A stretch of 64,000 bases of DNA from Nitrospira sp. ND1 (GCF_900170025.1 NZ_FWEX01000005.1:1-64000), one strand, 5' to 3'; counted from the first letter of the stretch, positions 9,340 through 18,242 are shown. Notes: generated by a model not told the origin, from the sequence alone. Numbers and translations are program-made.

Positions 9340-9742
9340 CCTTTGTGTCCGTGTCTTTGCCGCTGAAGCGTTTCTTATCGATCCGCCATTCGGTTTGCGA
9401 CACGTCCAGGCGATGCCCCTTGATCGTGTGGAAGGAACCCCGGCTGAACACGACCCGGTTTCCCTCTTTTAACTCCAAGGTAAAGACGACCGTCCCCGAC
9501 TCTTCGTGCTTCAGCGACACACTCGTCGGACTCTTGGCGAGCTGATAGGCGCGCCGCTCATTGAAGGTCAGATTGCTATCGACCACTTTCGCCATCATGC
9601 GGCCCACGTCGTCGAACAGCGCGAAGTTCACGAGCAATGCCCGCGCCGGTTCCTTGATGGCCACTTCAAATTGCGGCACCCCTTCGATATCGATGATGCC
9701 GTTGGAATTCCGATACAGATTGGAACCGACTTCAATATCCAT
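9317..9742 (-). CDS. Hypothetical protein, 141 aa
   Basis: An acidic-to-neutral soluble protein rich in beta-strand-type patterns with no signal peptide or membrane segment. No family is recognised. It starts at ATG 9742 with AAGGAG at a suitable distance. It is convergent with clpB and 41 bases downstream of the small membrane protein gene at 9784, so it probably belongs to the yifB-type transcript. Function unknown. Confidence 0.6.
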   Translation of the reverse strand: MDIEVGSNLYRNSNGIIDIEGVPQFEVAIKEPARALLVNFALFDDVGRMMAKVVDSNLTFNERRAYQLAKSPTSVSLKHEESGTVVFTLELKEGNRVVFSRGSFHTIKGHRLDVSQTEWRIDKKRFSGKDTDTKGGAVFIG

Positions 9743-9783
9743 CGCCGCGACTCCTTATCCTGCACGGCACCGGGAGGTGCCCG

Positions 9784-10014
9784 TCATGCCTTCTTGATAC
9801 GGTCCAAAATCAACGCGATACAGCCGCCTAACAATCCTCCGCCCAGAATCGTCGTCAACAACTCGACCAGCTTGAGCTCCCACACCGATCCTTGAGCCTG
9901 GAGCGCTTCGCGGATCCCGCCCTGCAGCAGAATCACCGCCAACGCCATGGTCGCACCGACAATGAACCACCAGGCGAAGACTCGCGCCGTATGGATGACA
10001 GGAGATTCCTTCAC
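9784..10014 (-). CDS. Small two-helix membrane protein
   Basis: A 76-residue protein with two clear transmembrane helices: VFAWWFIVGATMALAVILL and LTTILGGGLLGGCIALIL, ending DRIKKA. The GTG start overlaps the stop of the upstream ComM/YifB-type gene (GTGA), indicating translational coupling. No function is recognised; small glycine-rich helix pairs of this type often form oligomers, but that is only analogy. Confidence 0.6.
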   Translation of the reverse strand: MKESPVIHTARVFAWWFIVGATMALAVILLQGGIREALQAQGSVWELKLVELLTTILGGGLLGGCIALILDRIKKA

Positions 10015-11540
10015 AACTCGACTCGTCGATCAAAACTCCGGTACTGAATCGCTTCGGCCAGATGCGCGGGACCGATACTATCAGACTCGGCCAGGTCGGC
10101 AATAGTACGCGCCACACGAAGGATGCGTCCATGGGCACGGGCAGAAAGCCCTAACCGGGTCATGGCCTGCTCCAGCAGCTCACGGCTCTGCATATCCAAT
10201 GCACAATACTGCTTCAGGTGGCGCGGTTTCAATTGGGCATTGGTGTAAATCCCATCGCCACGATACCGTTCCGCCTGGCGCGCCCGCGCAGCCATCACCC
10301 TCGAGCGGATCACAGCGGAAGAATCGCTCGTGGCCACGTCGTCGCCAAGCGCGCGAATCGGCACAGCCGGCACTTCGATCTGCAGATCAAGACGATCCAG
10401 CAACGGGCCGGACAAGCGCCCCCGGTACCGTCGCACTTGCGCCGCACTACAGACACAGTCCTTGGTCCGATCTCCATAGTAGCCACAGGGACAGGGGTTC
10501 ATTGCAGCCACCAGCATGAACCGGGCAGGAAATCGCAGGGAACCACTGGCGCGCGTCACGGTCACATGCCCATCTTCAAGTGGTTGCCTCAGGCCGTCCA
10601 GCGTCGCACGCCCGAACTCGCCGGCCTCATCCAGAAACAGCACCCCGTTGTGGGCCAACGAGACTTCTCCCGGTCGTGGTATCGTTCCGCCACCGATCAG
10701 GCCGGCATCGGAAATACTGTGATGTGGGGCCCGAAACGGCCGCCGCCGCATAAGAGGCTGCTCTTTGGACAATTGCCCGACCACGCTATGAATGCGACTG
10801 GTCTCCAGCGCCTCCTCCTGAGCCAACAAAGGCAAGATTCCGGGCAGGCGACGAGCCAGCATCGTCTTGCCTGCGCCCGGGGGTCCCATCATGAGCAGGT
10901 TATGTCCGCCGGCTGCAGCCACCTCGATGGCCCGTTTCGCATGCGCCTGCCCCTTCACGTCGGCAAAATCTTCATCTTCGGGAAGCCCGGAAGAGGCCGA
11001 ACCATCCTGCGACACCGACACCTTCGCGATAGTCAACGCGCCGCGCAAGAATTCCACGGCCTGCGGCAACGTATGAATCGGGAACACTTCTGTGCCCTCG
11101 ACTAGAGCCGCCTCCCCGGCGTTCTCAGCAGAGACCAGCACCGGATGACGACGGCGACAGACGGCACCGATCGAAAGCGCGCCGGGGATAGGCTTCAGGC
11201 GACCGTCCAGCGAGAGTTCACCTACAAACACAAAATCCTTCACCGCTTCAGGCGGAATGAGATCTTCTGCCGCCAGAATGCCCAGGGCAATGGCCAAGTC
11301 CAGGCCGGCACCTTCCTTCTTGATATTGGCGGGCGCCAGATTGACCGTGACTTTTTTCACAGGAAAGTGAAAGCCGCTATTTTTGAGCGCGGCACGAACC
11401 CGGTCACGACTCTCACGCACCGTGGCATCGGGCAGTCCGACGATAGAGAACTGAGGAAGACCGGAAGAGATATCGACTTCCACGTCAACCAGATGCGCGT
11501 CGACGCCCACAATCGCTGCACTTAAAACGTTGGCCAGCAC
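10011..11540 (-). CDS. YifB/ComM-family Mg-chelatase-like AAA ATPase
   Basis: About 509 residues. The N-terminal ChlI-type domain (VLANVLSAAIVGVDAHLV... GLPQFSIVGLPDATVRESRDR) is diagnostic of the YifB/ComM family. The central AAA+ domain has Walker A MGPPGAGKTMLARR and Walker B VLFLDEAGEF, and the C-terminal Mg_chelatase_C region contains CxCGYYGD-type Cys residues (MNPCPCGYYGD) and an arginine-rich lid. ComM acts as a branch-migration helicase during natural transformation; whether this homologue does so is unknown. GTG 11540 matches the family N-terminus and follows GGGGGAC. Confidence 0.9.
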   Translation of the reverse strand: MLANVLSAAIVGVDAHLVDVEVDISSGLPQFSIVGLPDATVRESRDRVRAALKNSGFHFPVKKVTVNLAPANIKKEGAGLDLAIALGILAAEDLIPPEAVKDFVFVGELSLDGRLKPIPGALSIGAVCRRRHPVLVSAENAGEAALVEGTEVFPIHTLPQAVEFLRGALTIAKVSVSQDGSASSGLPEDEDFADVKGQAHAKRAIEVAAAGGHNLLMMGPPGAGKTMLARRLPGILPLLAQEEALETSRIHSVVGQLSKEQPLMRRRPFRAPHHSISDAGLIGGGTIPRPGEVSLAHNGVLFLDEAGEFGRATLDGLRQPLEDGHVTVTRASGSLRFPARFMLVAAMNPCPCGYYGDRTKDCVCSAAQVRRYRGRLSGPLLDRLDLQIEVPAVPIRALGDDVATSDSSAVIRSRVMAARARQAERYRGDGIYTNAQLKPRHLKQYCALDMQSRELLEQAMTRLGLSARAHGRILRVARTIADLAESDSIGPAHLAEAIQYRSFDRRVEL

Positions 11541-11772
11541 AGTCCCCCCGGGTATCCGTCGTTCGGATCGAAAAGTGCACAACAAGCAATCAGCTGCAAA
11601 CCGGCTTCAGTGGCCGAATTATAGGCAGTCGATCCCGCTGAATTCAATTGCCACTTCCCCGTCTCTTGTTGGCCCTCCTCCCTGCTGTAGCGTGCCCTGC
11701 GGCTGTTCTGTATAATGCGGCATGCCCACAGCATGTCACCCTCGGCGCAGTGCAGTCCCTCCATCTAGAATA

Positions 11773-12408
11773 ATGGGGCCGTCGGGAACCAGTCAGGGGA
11801 CGGTATTCAGACGCTCACATCGACCGCACCTTCTCGCGACCGCGCTGTCACTGGCGCTTCTTTTCCCTGCCATCGCTCTCAGCCAACCCTGGAACGACAA
11901 ACCGGGCTCAACGATGCAGCCGGTCGCCCAGCCGTCACGAACGTCGTCGGTGTATATCGGGTCCGTCATGGCCCTGCTCGCCACGTTTGAAGACGCCGGC
12001 ATTCTGCCACCGGAAGGTACGCCTCAGGCCAATGGCATCATCAAGGCCGTCATTCAGTTTCAATCGGCTTTTTTAAAGAGTCATCATCCCGCGATCCGGC
12101 AATTCTTTACCGACGCCCATCGCGTCAAGCTTGGCCCTCGCGCCGAGGAAGTCGAAACCTCCTTTCGTCGAAGCGGCTGGTCGGCGGATACTTTTGACGC
12201 AGTGATGGCGGTCGGTCAAACGGACAATGCCTGGAACACCCAGGGACTGAGTGATGGATTCCGTGAATTCAATATCGGCAAGCCGGACTTCGATATTCTT
12301 GCGCGACTGTATGAACAGAGCCGCGCCGCATTCTCCACACAGGGCAAGACCTTTCAGGAAGTCTATGCCCAGCGGCGCCGGGAAATGCCCGGCACAAAGT
12401 CGGAATGA
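11773..12408 (+). CDS. Exported protein of unknown function
   Basis: About 211 residues with an N-terminal signal peptide: Arg/His-rich n-region, then LLATALSLALLFPAIALS and a probable signal-peptidase I site near LSQP. The mature part is helical and carries no motif I recognise. The ATG at 11773 is chosen because it gives a normal signal peptide; an upstream ATG at 11722 would add 17 residues. Divergent from the ComM-like gene, with the next gene 72 bases downstream. Confidence 0.55.
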   Translation: MGPSGTSQGTVFRRSHRPHLLATALSLALLFPAIALSQPWNDKPGSTMQPVAQPSRTSSVYIGSVMALLATFEDAGILPPEGTPQANGIIKAVIQFQSAFLKSHHPAIRQFFTDAHRVKLGPRAEEVETSFRRSGWSADTFDAVMAVGQTDNAWNTQGLSDGFREFNIGKPDFDILARLYEQSRAAFSTQGKTFQEVYAQRRREMPGTKSE

Positions 12409-12480
12409 CCGTCCCCTAGCAGCGAGCGCCGACGATAGCGGTCGCATTTTTTCTCACGATTTGTAGCCCGAGGAGGCATC

Positions 12481-12717
12481 ATGGCAACGAAAGCGTACAT
12501 TCTCATCAAGGTCAAGGCAGGCAAAGGCAAGTCGGTGCTCAGCGCCCTGAAGAGCATTGCCGGCGTGGAGCAGATTCACGCCTGTTTCGGCCAACCAGAC
12601 ATTTTCGTCTTTATCAATGTGGCGGATGAACGGGCGCTCTCGGATGTCGTGATTACGCGGATTCATGCGATCGAGGGAGTGGAGGAAACCGACACTCACA
12701 TCGTGGCGGAAACCTAG
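12481..12717 (+). CDS. Stand-alone Lrp/AsnC-type RAM (ligand-binding) domain protein
   Basis: A 78-residue protein that is only the C-terminal effector-binding domain of Lrp/AsnC regulators (pattern AYILIKVKAGK ... VEQIHACFGQPDIFVFI ... IHAIEGVEETDTHIV). It lacks the DNA-binding HTH. Such stand-alone RAM proteins form oligomers and may bind amino acids or modulate full-length Lrp proteins. A strong ribosome site (GAGGAGG) precedes the ATG. Its stop abuts the stop of the convergent oxidoreductase gene. Confidence 0.85.
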   Translation: MATKAYILIKVKAGKGKSVLSALKSIAGVEQIHACFGQPDIFVFINVADERALSDVVITRIHAIEGVEETDTHIVAET

Positions 12718-13707
12718 CTACAGGTATTCGACCGGCACAACCCGTCCACCCTGCTTGGCTGAAGCATAGCAGGCTTCGGCAATTTCAACCGCACGCTTGC
12801 CGTCTTCGATCGTCACCGGAGGCGGCAAGCCGTTGCGCACAGATTTCACAAAAGCGCGGAGCGTCCCGAGCACAGTCGGCTCCGCAATGCTCGGCCAGTT
12901 GCCGGCGCCATGCCTGGCAGAGACCAGCGCCACTCGCTGCCCGCACCAGTCCGCCGATAACTGCCCTTCGCTTCCAATCAACTCCACTCGCCCGACCCGT
13001 CCTGACGACACCCGCGACACATCCACAAGGCACACCAGACCGCCACTAGTGGTCAGACGTCCCACGATCCGACGCTCTGCGCCATCCGGCGGCACCACAT
13101 CCATCTCGCAGGACACCGTTAGAATCTCGTCTCCTGTCAAGACACGAGCCAGGTCCAAGAGATGAATACCGGTCTCGAGCAAAGAGCCGCGTCCGCCGAA
13201 TCCCCGCCCGTCCTCACTCATCCCATGAGGCTCCATTCGACTGGCCAGGCTAAGATATTGGAGGGTGCCGATCTGTGCCTGTTGCTCCCGCAGCACACCC
13301 ACGGCGGCATCAAACCGTAACGTGTGTGCAGTCATCATGATCTGCCCGCTTCTCTGCGCGGCCTGCGCAATGGCACGGGCGTCCGTTGCCGATATCGCCA
13401 GCGGCTTCTCAACCAACAATGCTTTCTGCGCCTGTACCACAGCCAGGCAGATCTCCCGATTGAGTTCCGGCGGAGTCACGACGACGACGGCCGCCACACG
13501 AGGATCCGCGATCAACTCATGATAGTCGGGATAACAGGGCACCGCCGGCGCGAACGCCAGACCATTTCCCCCGGCGGTCCGACGGCGGCTGACCGCCGCC
13601 AGACGTGCTTCAGGCAGGTCCTGCAGAAGGTGCTTGGCGTAGCGGCTACCATGATGGCCGACGCCGATCAGTCCGATTCCAAGAGGTAAACCCGGTTCGT
13701 GAGACAT
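12718..13707 (-). CDS. Gfo/Idh/MocA-family oxidoreductase
   Basis: A 329-residue NAD(P)-dependent dehydrogenase-like protein. A Rossmann dinucleotide motif lies near the N-terminus (IGLIGVGHHGSRYAKHLL), followed by VVVVTPPELNREI and the family EKP motif (LLVEKPLA). The C-terminal GFO_IDH_MocA domain includes GRGSLLETGIHLLDLARV, with the typical Gly-rich turn and D/H pair. The substrate is unknown, commonly a sugar or sugar nucleotide. Neighbours give no pathway clue. Confidence 0.88.
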   Translation of the reverse strand: MSHEPGLPLGIGLIGVGHHGSRYAKHLLQDLPEARLAAVSRRRTAGGNGLAFAPAVPCYPDYHELIADPRVAAVVVVTPPELNREICLAVVQAQKALLVEKPLAISATDARAIAQAAQRSGQIMMTAHTLRFDAAVGVLREQQAQIGTLQYLSLASRMEPHGMSEDGRGFGGRGSLLETGIHLLDLARVLTGDEILTVSCEMDVVPPDGAERRIVGRLTTSGGLVCLVDVSRVSSGRVGRVELIGSEGQLSADWCGQRVALVSARHGAGNWPSIAEPTVLGTLRAFVKSVRNGLPPPVTIEDGKRAVEIAEACYASAKQGGRVVPVEYL

Positions 13708-13777
13708 CGTTGTCGCGCACTCTACCGACCGCCCGGCAACGGGTCAATATGCCGTGACCACTCAGCCCTCGCCTCGA

Positions 13778-13807
13778 TTGACAACGCCCAAATACGCTCC
13801 CTATAGT
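13778..13807 (+). promoter_or_regulatory. Sigma-70-type promoter for the dienelactone-hydrolase-like gene
   Basis: A consensus TTGACA (13778-13783), 18-base spacer and TATAGT (13802-13807) lie 54 bases before the ATG at 13861. AAAGGA precedes the ATG. The match to the housekeeping consensus is strong (11 of 12 positions). Confidence 0.6.
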
Positions 13808-13860
13808 ACCGGAGGAATTCGCCCGAAGCCGACGTCAATCGAGAAAGGACCTCATCGCCC

Positions 13861-14652
13861 ATGACTACTCAGGCAGCACCCTTTTCACTGGATCAGATCG
13901 GAACCGGTACGGCTCGCTTCCCGAGTGGTATGGCCATTCCCACCGCGACGGATGCCATGGTGGATCCCTATATCCGCACGCGCGTGAGCAAAGACGTGCA
14001 GGTGGAATGTATCCAGTTCTGGCCGCAAGACAAGACCGCCTACCCCGGCATTGTGCTGTTGCATGACTGGTGGGGCATGAATTCTCAGATTACGGATCTT
14101 GGCGCCAGATTGGCCTGCGAAGGCTACGGAGTGATTATTCCCAAGTTATACGGACGACTGGGCGGCATGGTCACCGCCAACGCCGAGGTGGCAGAGGCAC
14201 TCATGGCCAAGTGCAATGAAAAGCTCCTGCTCCAGGACATCAATACCTGCTGCGAATATCTCAACACCACGGAACACACCAAGCGCAATATCCACGGTGT
14301 CGTCGGGTTCGGGATGGGTGCGTCTCTGGCGATCCGGTTCGCCTGCCAGCGCAAGCGACTGCGGGCCGCAGTCGCATACTATGGAAAGGTCACCGCTCCC
14401 GACCAACTGACGAATATGATGAGTCCGTTGCTCTATCACCAGGCCGAACAGGACACCTGGGCGACGCAGCAGGATGTCGATCATCTCCGGGCCGCCGCGA
14501 GCCAAGGGAAGCGCATCGAGATCAAGACCTACCCGGGGGCCTCTCACGCCTTCTGTGACGAGACACGTCCGGCCGGCTACCAACCAGAGGCCGCAACCCA
14601 GGCCTGGGATACCACCGTCGCATTTCTCAAAACCTCTTTTCAAGGAACATAG
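13861..14652 (+). CDS. Dienelactone hydrolase family protein with Gly at the nucleophile position
   Basis: A 263-residue alpha/beta-hydrolase-fold protein. The oxyanion region (GIVLLHDWWGMN), acid-bearing strand (PLLYHQAEQDTW) and His motif (GASHAFCDE) match the dienelactone hydrolase family. The nucleophile elbow, normally GxCxGG, reads GFGMGA (codons GGG TTC GGG ATG GGT GCG), so the catalytic Cys or Ser is replaced by Gly. It either uses another residue or is no longer a hydrolase. No signal peptide is seen. It is preceded by a strong promoter, so it is probably expressed as a single gene. Confidence 0.8.
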   Translation: MTTQAAPFSLDQIGTGTARFPSGMAIPTATDAMVDPYIRTRVSKDVQVECIQFWPQDKTAYPGIVLLHDWWGMNSQITDLGARLACEGYGVIIPKLYGRLGGMVTANAEVAEALMAKCNEKLLLQDINTCCEYLNTTEHTKRNIHGVVGFGMGASLAIRFACQRKRLRAAVAYYGKVTAPDQLTNMMSPLLYHQAEQDTWATQQDVDHLRAAASQGKRIEIKTYPGASHAFCDETRPAGYQPEAATQAWDTTVAFLKTSFQGT

Positions 14653-14741
14653 CGGACACCGATGGGCAAGGCCGCCGGTCATGGAGGGCCGTGCAGTGCC
14701 TCTCGCCCGCTGCTCCGCACGGAAAGAAAGTATTCGCACTC

Positions 14742-15716
14742 ATGCCGAATCATTCAGTTCGCACCCTGCTCATCGCCTGTTGTGTCACCGCCTTGCTGGC
14801 GGCGGCAGTCGTTGCCGGAGCCGATGAGCCGTCGCCCCAAGCCAAACCGACTCTTGCCAATCGCCTGCCCGCCTTTCACGACCTGGTGCGGGCCGATGCC
14901 GCACCGCTGGCGGCCCTCCCAACCCAGGGCGATTCGCTGAGCCTGTTTAAGACGGTAATCGGCCCGCAGCTGGGCTTGAACGACGTCGCCATGACCCTCG
15001 GAGCCAAGGGTCTCACGCCTGCCATGAGCCAGGAACTCCTGATCCCCGATCTCACCAAGTCGGCCAATGAACTCGTGCGGGGACTTGCCGCATGGCAACT
15101 CACAGAAGCCGCCAAAGATTCCAGTATCTCCGCGGGAATAGAACAACGGGAGAGCCTACAGCGACAGATCGAATCCCAGATGACCTGGTTGACCGAAGGC
15201 ACGACCCTGGAGACACCTCTGCGCCAGCTGTTGGCGCTGCTCAAAGAATTCCCGACACAGGAAGCAGCCGTCCCCCTACAGGGAACGGCCGCTCAAATCG
15301 AAGCATGGGCAATCGATACCGTACATCGGGAATGGTTCCGTCTCTACAATTGGAAGGATCAGGTCCGTCAGCAGCGTGGCCTCACACGATTGTGCGGCAC
15401 ATGGCAATGGTCGATTCACAATCATCAGAACCATCGCGAGGAAAAAACGGCCGTGATCTTCGCCCCGCCTGGAATCGCGTCGTCGACCAGTCCTGCGGAA
15501 ATCATCGTCCTTGGCGACAGCGTCTATTTGCGATGGGAAACCAGGGCGGGTGTGCAGGAAGACAGTCTGTTATTTTCCGGAGAAGGCCAACGCCTGGAAG
15601 GAACATTTGTGAATACGGCAGGCGGATGGGGGTCGATTACCGGCAAACGTACCGCGACCTGCGTGACGGACGGAGGGGGAAAACCTGCGCCGTCACCACG
15701 TCGCCAGCATCACTGA
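14742..15716 (+). CDS. Exported protein of unknown function
   Basis: About 324 residues. The N-terminus is a signal peptide (RTLLIACCVTALLAAAVVAGADEP) with a probable cleavage after AGA. The mature part is mostly helical in the first two thirds and beta-rich toward the end (TWQWSIHNHQNH ... AVIFAPPG ... GDSVYLRWETRAGVQEDSLL), suggesting a C-terminal beta-sandwich or lipocalin-like region. No family is recognised. It overlaps the end of the convergent DUF423 gene by 7 bases. Confidence 0.6.
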   Translation: MPNHSVRTLLIACCVTALLAAAVVAGADEPSPQAKPTLANRLPAFHDLVRADAAPLAALPTQGDSLSLFKTVIGPQLGLNDVAMTLGAKGLTPAMSQELLIPDLTKSANELVRGLAAWQLTEAAKDSSISAGIEQRESLQRQIESQMTWLTEGTTLETPLRQLLALLKEFPTQEAAVPLQGTAAQIEAWAIDTVHREWFRLYNWKDQVRQQRGLTRLCGTWQWSIHNHQNHREEKTAVIFAPPGIASSTSPAEIIVLGDSVYLRWETRAGVQEDSLLFSGEGQRLEGTFVNTAGGWGSITGKRTATCVTDGGGKPAPSPRRQHH

Positions 15717-16105
15717 ACACGTTCCGCGCGCCAGGCGGTCCAGGCCACACAGGCCCATCCGGAAATAAAGGAGACACCGCCGAAGGGAGTCATCGCCCCC
15801 ATCCACTTGATTCCCGCCAGCGCCACGATATACAAACTGCCGCTGAACAAGAGAATCCCGATGCAAAAGAGCCAACCGGCCTTCACCGCCAGCGAATCGT
15901 CCGTCTCACGAACCAGCCAGGCTACGACAAACAGACCGAGAGCATGGTACATTTGGTAGCGTGCCGCCGTTTCATAGACGGCAAGCATGGAGGGATCCAG
16001 AATCGATTTGAGCGCATGGGCGCCGAAGGCACCTGCGGCCACGGATGTTGCAGCGAACAGGCCGCCGAGAAACACAAACCGGAACGAGCGCGCCGACACA
16101 GCCAT
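15710..16105 (-). CDS. DUF423 family membrane protein (YgdD-like)
   Basis: About 131 residues with four transmembrane helices. The family signatures are present: GAFGAHALK after the first helix, YETAARYQMYHALGLF in the second, FSGSLYIVALAG and MTPFGGVSFISGW. Start ATG 16105 is preferred over upstream frames because AGGAGGAT precedes it and the family N-terminus matches. Function of the family is not established. Confidence 0.92.
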   Translation of the reverse strand: MAVSARSFRFVFLGGLFAATSVAAGAFGAHALKSILDPSMLAVYETAARYQMYHALGLFVVAWLVRETDDSLAVKAGWLFCIGILLFSGSLYIVALAGIKWMGAMTPFGGVSFISGWACVAWTAWRAERVQ

Positions 16106-16177
16106 ACGATCCTCCTGAACAGCCACGGCCCTTGGCAAAGGCACGGCGCGCGATTCTAACACGACTCTCGCTAAAAA

Positions 16178-16744
16178 ATGGGCACACCTACCCCGCTTGA
16201 ATGTCCCCGTTGCCTGATGGCGAATCCTGACGCCGCTCAATATTGCGAATGCGGCTACGACTTTACGCCGCACTTCCAGGGATTCCCCATAAAACCCGCC
16301 TCCGACATAACGGTTCGCAAACGCCTGTTCCCGGACGAAATGGGGCGCGGCAGTTTTCTGCTCGGCATTCTGCTGATCTGGCTGGCGCTCTCTGTCGGCG
16401 AACTCTATCGCATACGCATCGAACTGCCACGCCGCCCGAAGATGGAATTAGGGCTCAGCAGTCTGATGGTCGGCATGACCGATCTTGCCGCCGCGCTTGT
16501 CGTCGGGGCGATCGGCTGGGCCTGCGTGTGGATTGTGCTGGCAGCTCAGAGCAAGCGTGACGGCAGTCTCTGCCCGAAGCGCACCACGTTCATCGTCACG
16601 TTGGTGGCTGCCGGCGTGCTCTTCGTGACTCGAACGATCGACCCGAGCGTGCTCGTCCAGCACGTGATGCAGATTCTGTTCATCCTGGCCATCGCGATTG
16701 CGTCGTATTATGCAGGCTGTCGGAACTGGTTGGGGAAATGGTGA
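16178..16744 (+). CDS. Membrane protein with N-terminal zinc-ribbon-like motif
   Basis: A 188-residue protein. The N-terminus has a zinc-ribbon pattern, CPRCLMANPDAAQYCECGYDF, followed by four hydrophobic segments, for example FLLGILLIWLALSVGELY, LAAALVVGAIGWACVWIVLA, FIVTLVAAGVLFVT and ILFILAIAIASYYAG. No enzymatic motif is visible. Divergent from the DUF423 gene (73 bases between starts). Function unknown. Confidence 0.6.
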   Translation: MGTPTPLECPRCLMANPDAAQYCECGYDFTPHFQGFPIKPASDITVRKRLFPDEMGRGSFLLGILLIWLALSVGELYRIRIELPRRPKMELGLSSLMVGMTDLAAALVVGAIGWACVWIVLAAQSKRDGSLCPKRTTFIVTLVAAGVLFVTRTIDPSVLVQHVMQILFILAIAIASYYAGCRNWLGKW

Positions 16745-16846
16745 TCGCCCCCGGCCGACTCTGCTTCGGATGACCGAAAAGTGAATCGCTGAGGGAAACT
16801 GCTGCGGAGACGGGAGGAAGACCTGATCGTATCGACTGCGACCGCG

Positions 16847-17347
16847 TCACTTTTGGCAGAAGTAGAGATAGAAGTCGGCAAATTCCTCAGCGGGAATGCC
16901 TAAATGCACCCGCTTCGTCGTATTGCCACACAGCAGGCTCCATTCCGCCGCAATCTTTGCCAGTTGCTCATCGTTCACACCGTGCGTGCTCCACAGATTG
17001 ACCGACGCAGAGCTGAGCACAACGGTGATCGTCTGCAGTGACGGCCCATAGCTGAACTTGAACTCATACCCGCCTCGAAACAAGAGGATCACACCTTCAC
17101 GGGATCGAAACCCTCGATGCTTGCACTGCGTGCACACCAGTACGTCCAACCCGGTATAAGGATCGTAACCGGAGGCGTCGGTGCTCAGGAGCCCGTTGCA
17201 TTTGTGGGTCGGACAGCGGAGAGGGGTCGGACCGTTCGATGCGACCAGGTCAGGACCAGGAACTGCTCCCGCGGGTGGTTCCTTGGGATCTGTCGGCCCT
17301 GAAGAATTATCGTGCGGCACAGTGACCTCGGCGGTGCGTTGTACCAT
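16847..17347 (-). CDS. Hypothetical protein with CxxxxC...CxxC zinc-binding pattern
   Basis: A 166-residue soluble protein. A Pro/Gly-rich N-terminal 40 residues precede a probable zinc-binding unit (LRCPTHKCNG and VLVCTQCKHRG), then a beta-rich region and C-terminal helical part (EEFADFYLYFCQK). No family is recognised. GGGAG lies upstream of ATG 17347. It is transcribed away from the mutagenesis cassette. Confidence 0.55.
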   Translation of the reverse strand: MVQRTAEVTVPHDNSSGPTDPKEPPAGAVPGPDLVASNGPTPLRCPTHKCNGLLSTDASGYDPYTGLDVLVCTQCKHRGFRSREGVILLFRGGYEFKFSYGPSLQTITVVLSSASVNLWSTHGVNDEQLAKIAAEWSLLCGNTTKRVHLGIPAEEFADFYLYFCQK

Positions 17348-17628
17348 CCCTGAATCTCCCGCAAGAGCGCGTCAAAAGTACGATGCCACGGTCAACTATG
17401 GCAAGTATATCAGACATCGTCATATGCCCAGGACGCGGAATACATCGGCAAATACCCTTCTGAAAACGGTCCGAAACCTAGAAGATCGATGAATGCGCCG
17501 CCCCACTCTAGCACGTTGAGTTTCTTCATAAAGGTTTTTGACGGGGCTCAATGTGTGCAGAGAATAGTTCGCACATCGCACCGGCTCAAATTGCAAGCTG
17601 CCAGGTCCTGTGACCCTCTCAATCACCA
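17348..17628. other. Intergenic region upstream of the repressor cassette
   Basis: No credible gene is seen. The region separates the divergent hypothetical gene from the S24-repressor cassette, whose promoter starts at 17629. No canonical SOS box (CTG-N10-CAG type) was found in it. Confidence 0.5.
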
Positions 17629-17657
17629 TTGACAGAAACAGTCTGCTCATGTATCCA
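17629..17657 (+). promoter_or_regulatory. Promoter of the repressor-imuB-dnaE2 operon
   Basis: A perfect -35 TTGACA (17629-17634) and a 17-base spacer lead to TATCCA (17652-17657) as -10. The predicted transcription start, about 17664-17666, coincides with the repressor ATG, implying a leaderless or nearly leaderless mRNA. The -10 lies inside the palindromic operator, so bound repressor would block polymerase. Confidence 0.55.
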
Positions 17658-17670
17658 TTGGATACATGAG
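17646..17670. promoter_or_regulatory. Perfect 25-bp palindromic operator over the start codon
   Basis: Arms CTCATGTATCC and GGATACATGAG (11 bp each, perfect) surround ATT. The repressor start codon (17666-17668) is inside the right arm and the -10 element inside the left. This is the expected geometry for autorepression by the dimeric S24/LexA-like protein encoded immediately downstream. Confidence 0.75.
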
Positions 17671-18211
17671 CCCTGAAGAATTCAAACGCGCCAGATTGGC
17701 TCTCGGTCTCACCCAACAAGCCCTTGCGGACCAGCTCAAACGCAAGCGGCTCGCCATTGCTCGCTATGAAGGCGGGACACGCGCAATCCCCGGCGTCGTC
17801 GAAGTGGCGCTGCAATCCTTCGCACAGTCATCCCGGATTCCGCTCGTCGGGGTTGTGGCTGCAGGCGATCCCGTCGAACCCATCCCTCAAACCGAACGCA
17901 TTGAGGTCCCCAAGAGCATGCTCGGGCGAGGAGAAACCTTTGCTTTGCGGGTCAAGGGAACCTCCATGCGCGACGACGGCATTCTCCCCGGCGATGTGGT
18001 CGTCGTACAGAAACAAGATGTGGCTCGAAACGGCCAAACCGTGATTGCCCTTTTGAACGGCGAGGCCACGATCAAAACCTATCACCGTACAGCAGGCGTA
18101 ATCGAGTTGCACCCGGCCAACGAAGCCATGACGCCTATCCTGGTGCACGAAACCGACACGTTTCACATTGAGGGCATTGTCGTCGGCGTGATCCGGCATC
18201 TGAAACGCTAG
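17666..18211 (+). CDS. XRE-family HTH / S24 peptidase repressor (LexA-like)
   Basis: A 181-residue repressor. Residues 1-45 form an XRE-type HTH (RLALGLTQQALADQLKRKRLAIARYEGG), unlike the winged HTH of true LexA. The rest is a peptidase S24 domain with probable self-cleavage Ala-Gly in VVAAGDP, catalytic Ser in GTSMRDDG and catalytic Lys in GEATIKTYH. This is the CI/HdiR-like architecture that responds to RecA filaments. It heads a cassette with imuB and dnaE2, so it probably releases translesion polymerase expression after DNA damage. No ribosome site precedes the ATG, in line with a leaderless transcript. Confidence 0.85.
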   Translation: MSPEEFKRARLALGLTQQALADQLKRKRLAIARYEGGTRAIPGVVEVALQSFAQSSRIPLVGVVAAGDPVEPIPQTERIEVPKSMLGRGETFALRVKGTSMRDDGILPGDVVVVQKQDVARNGQTVIALLNGEATIKTYHRTAGVIELHPANEAMTPILVHETDTFHIEGIVVGVIRHLKR

Positions 18212-18242
18212 GTGCGCTCATCAGACCGCGTGAGCGAAGACC

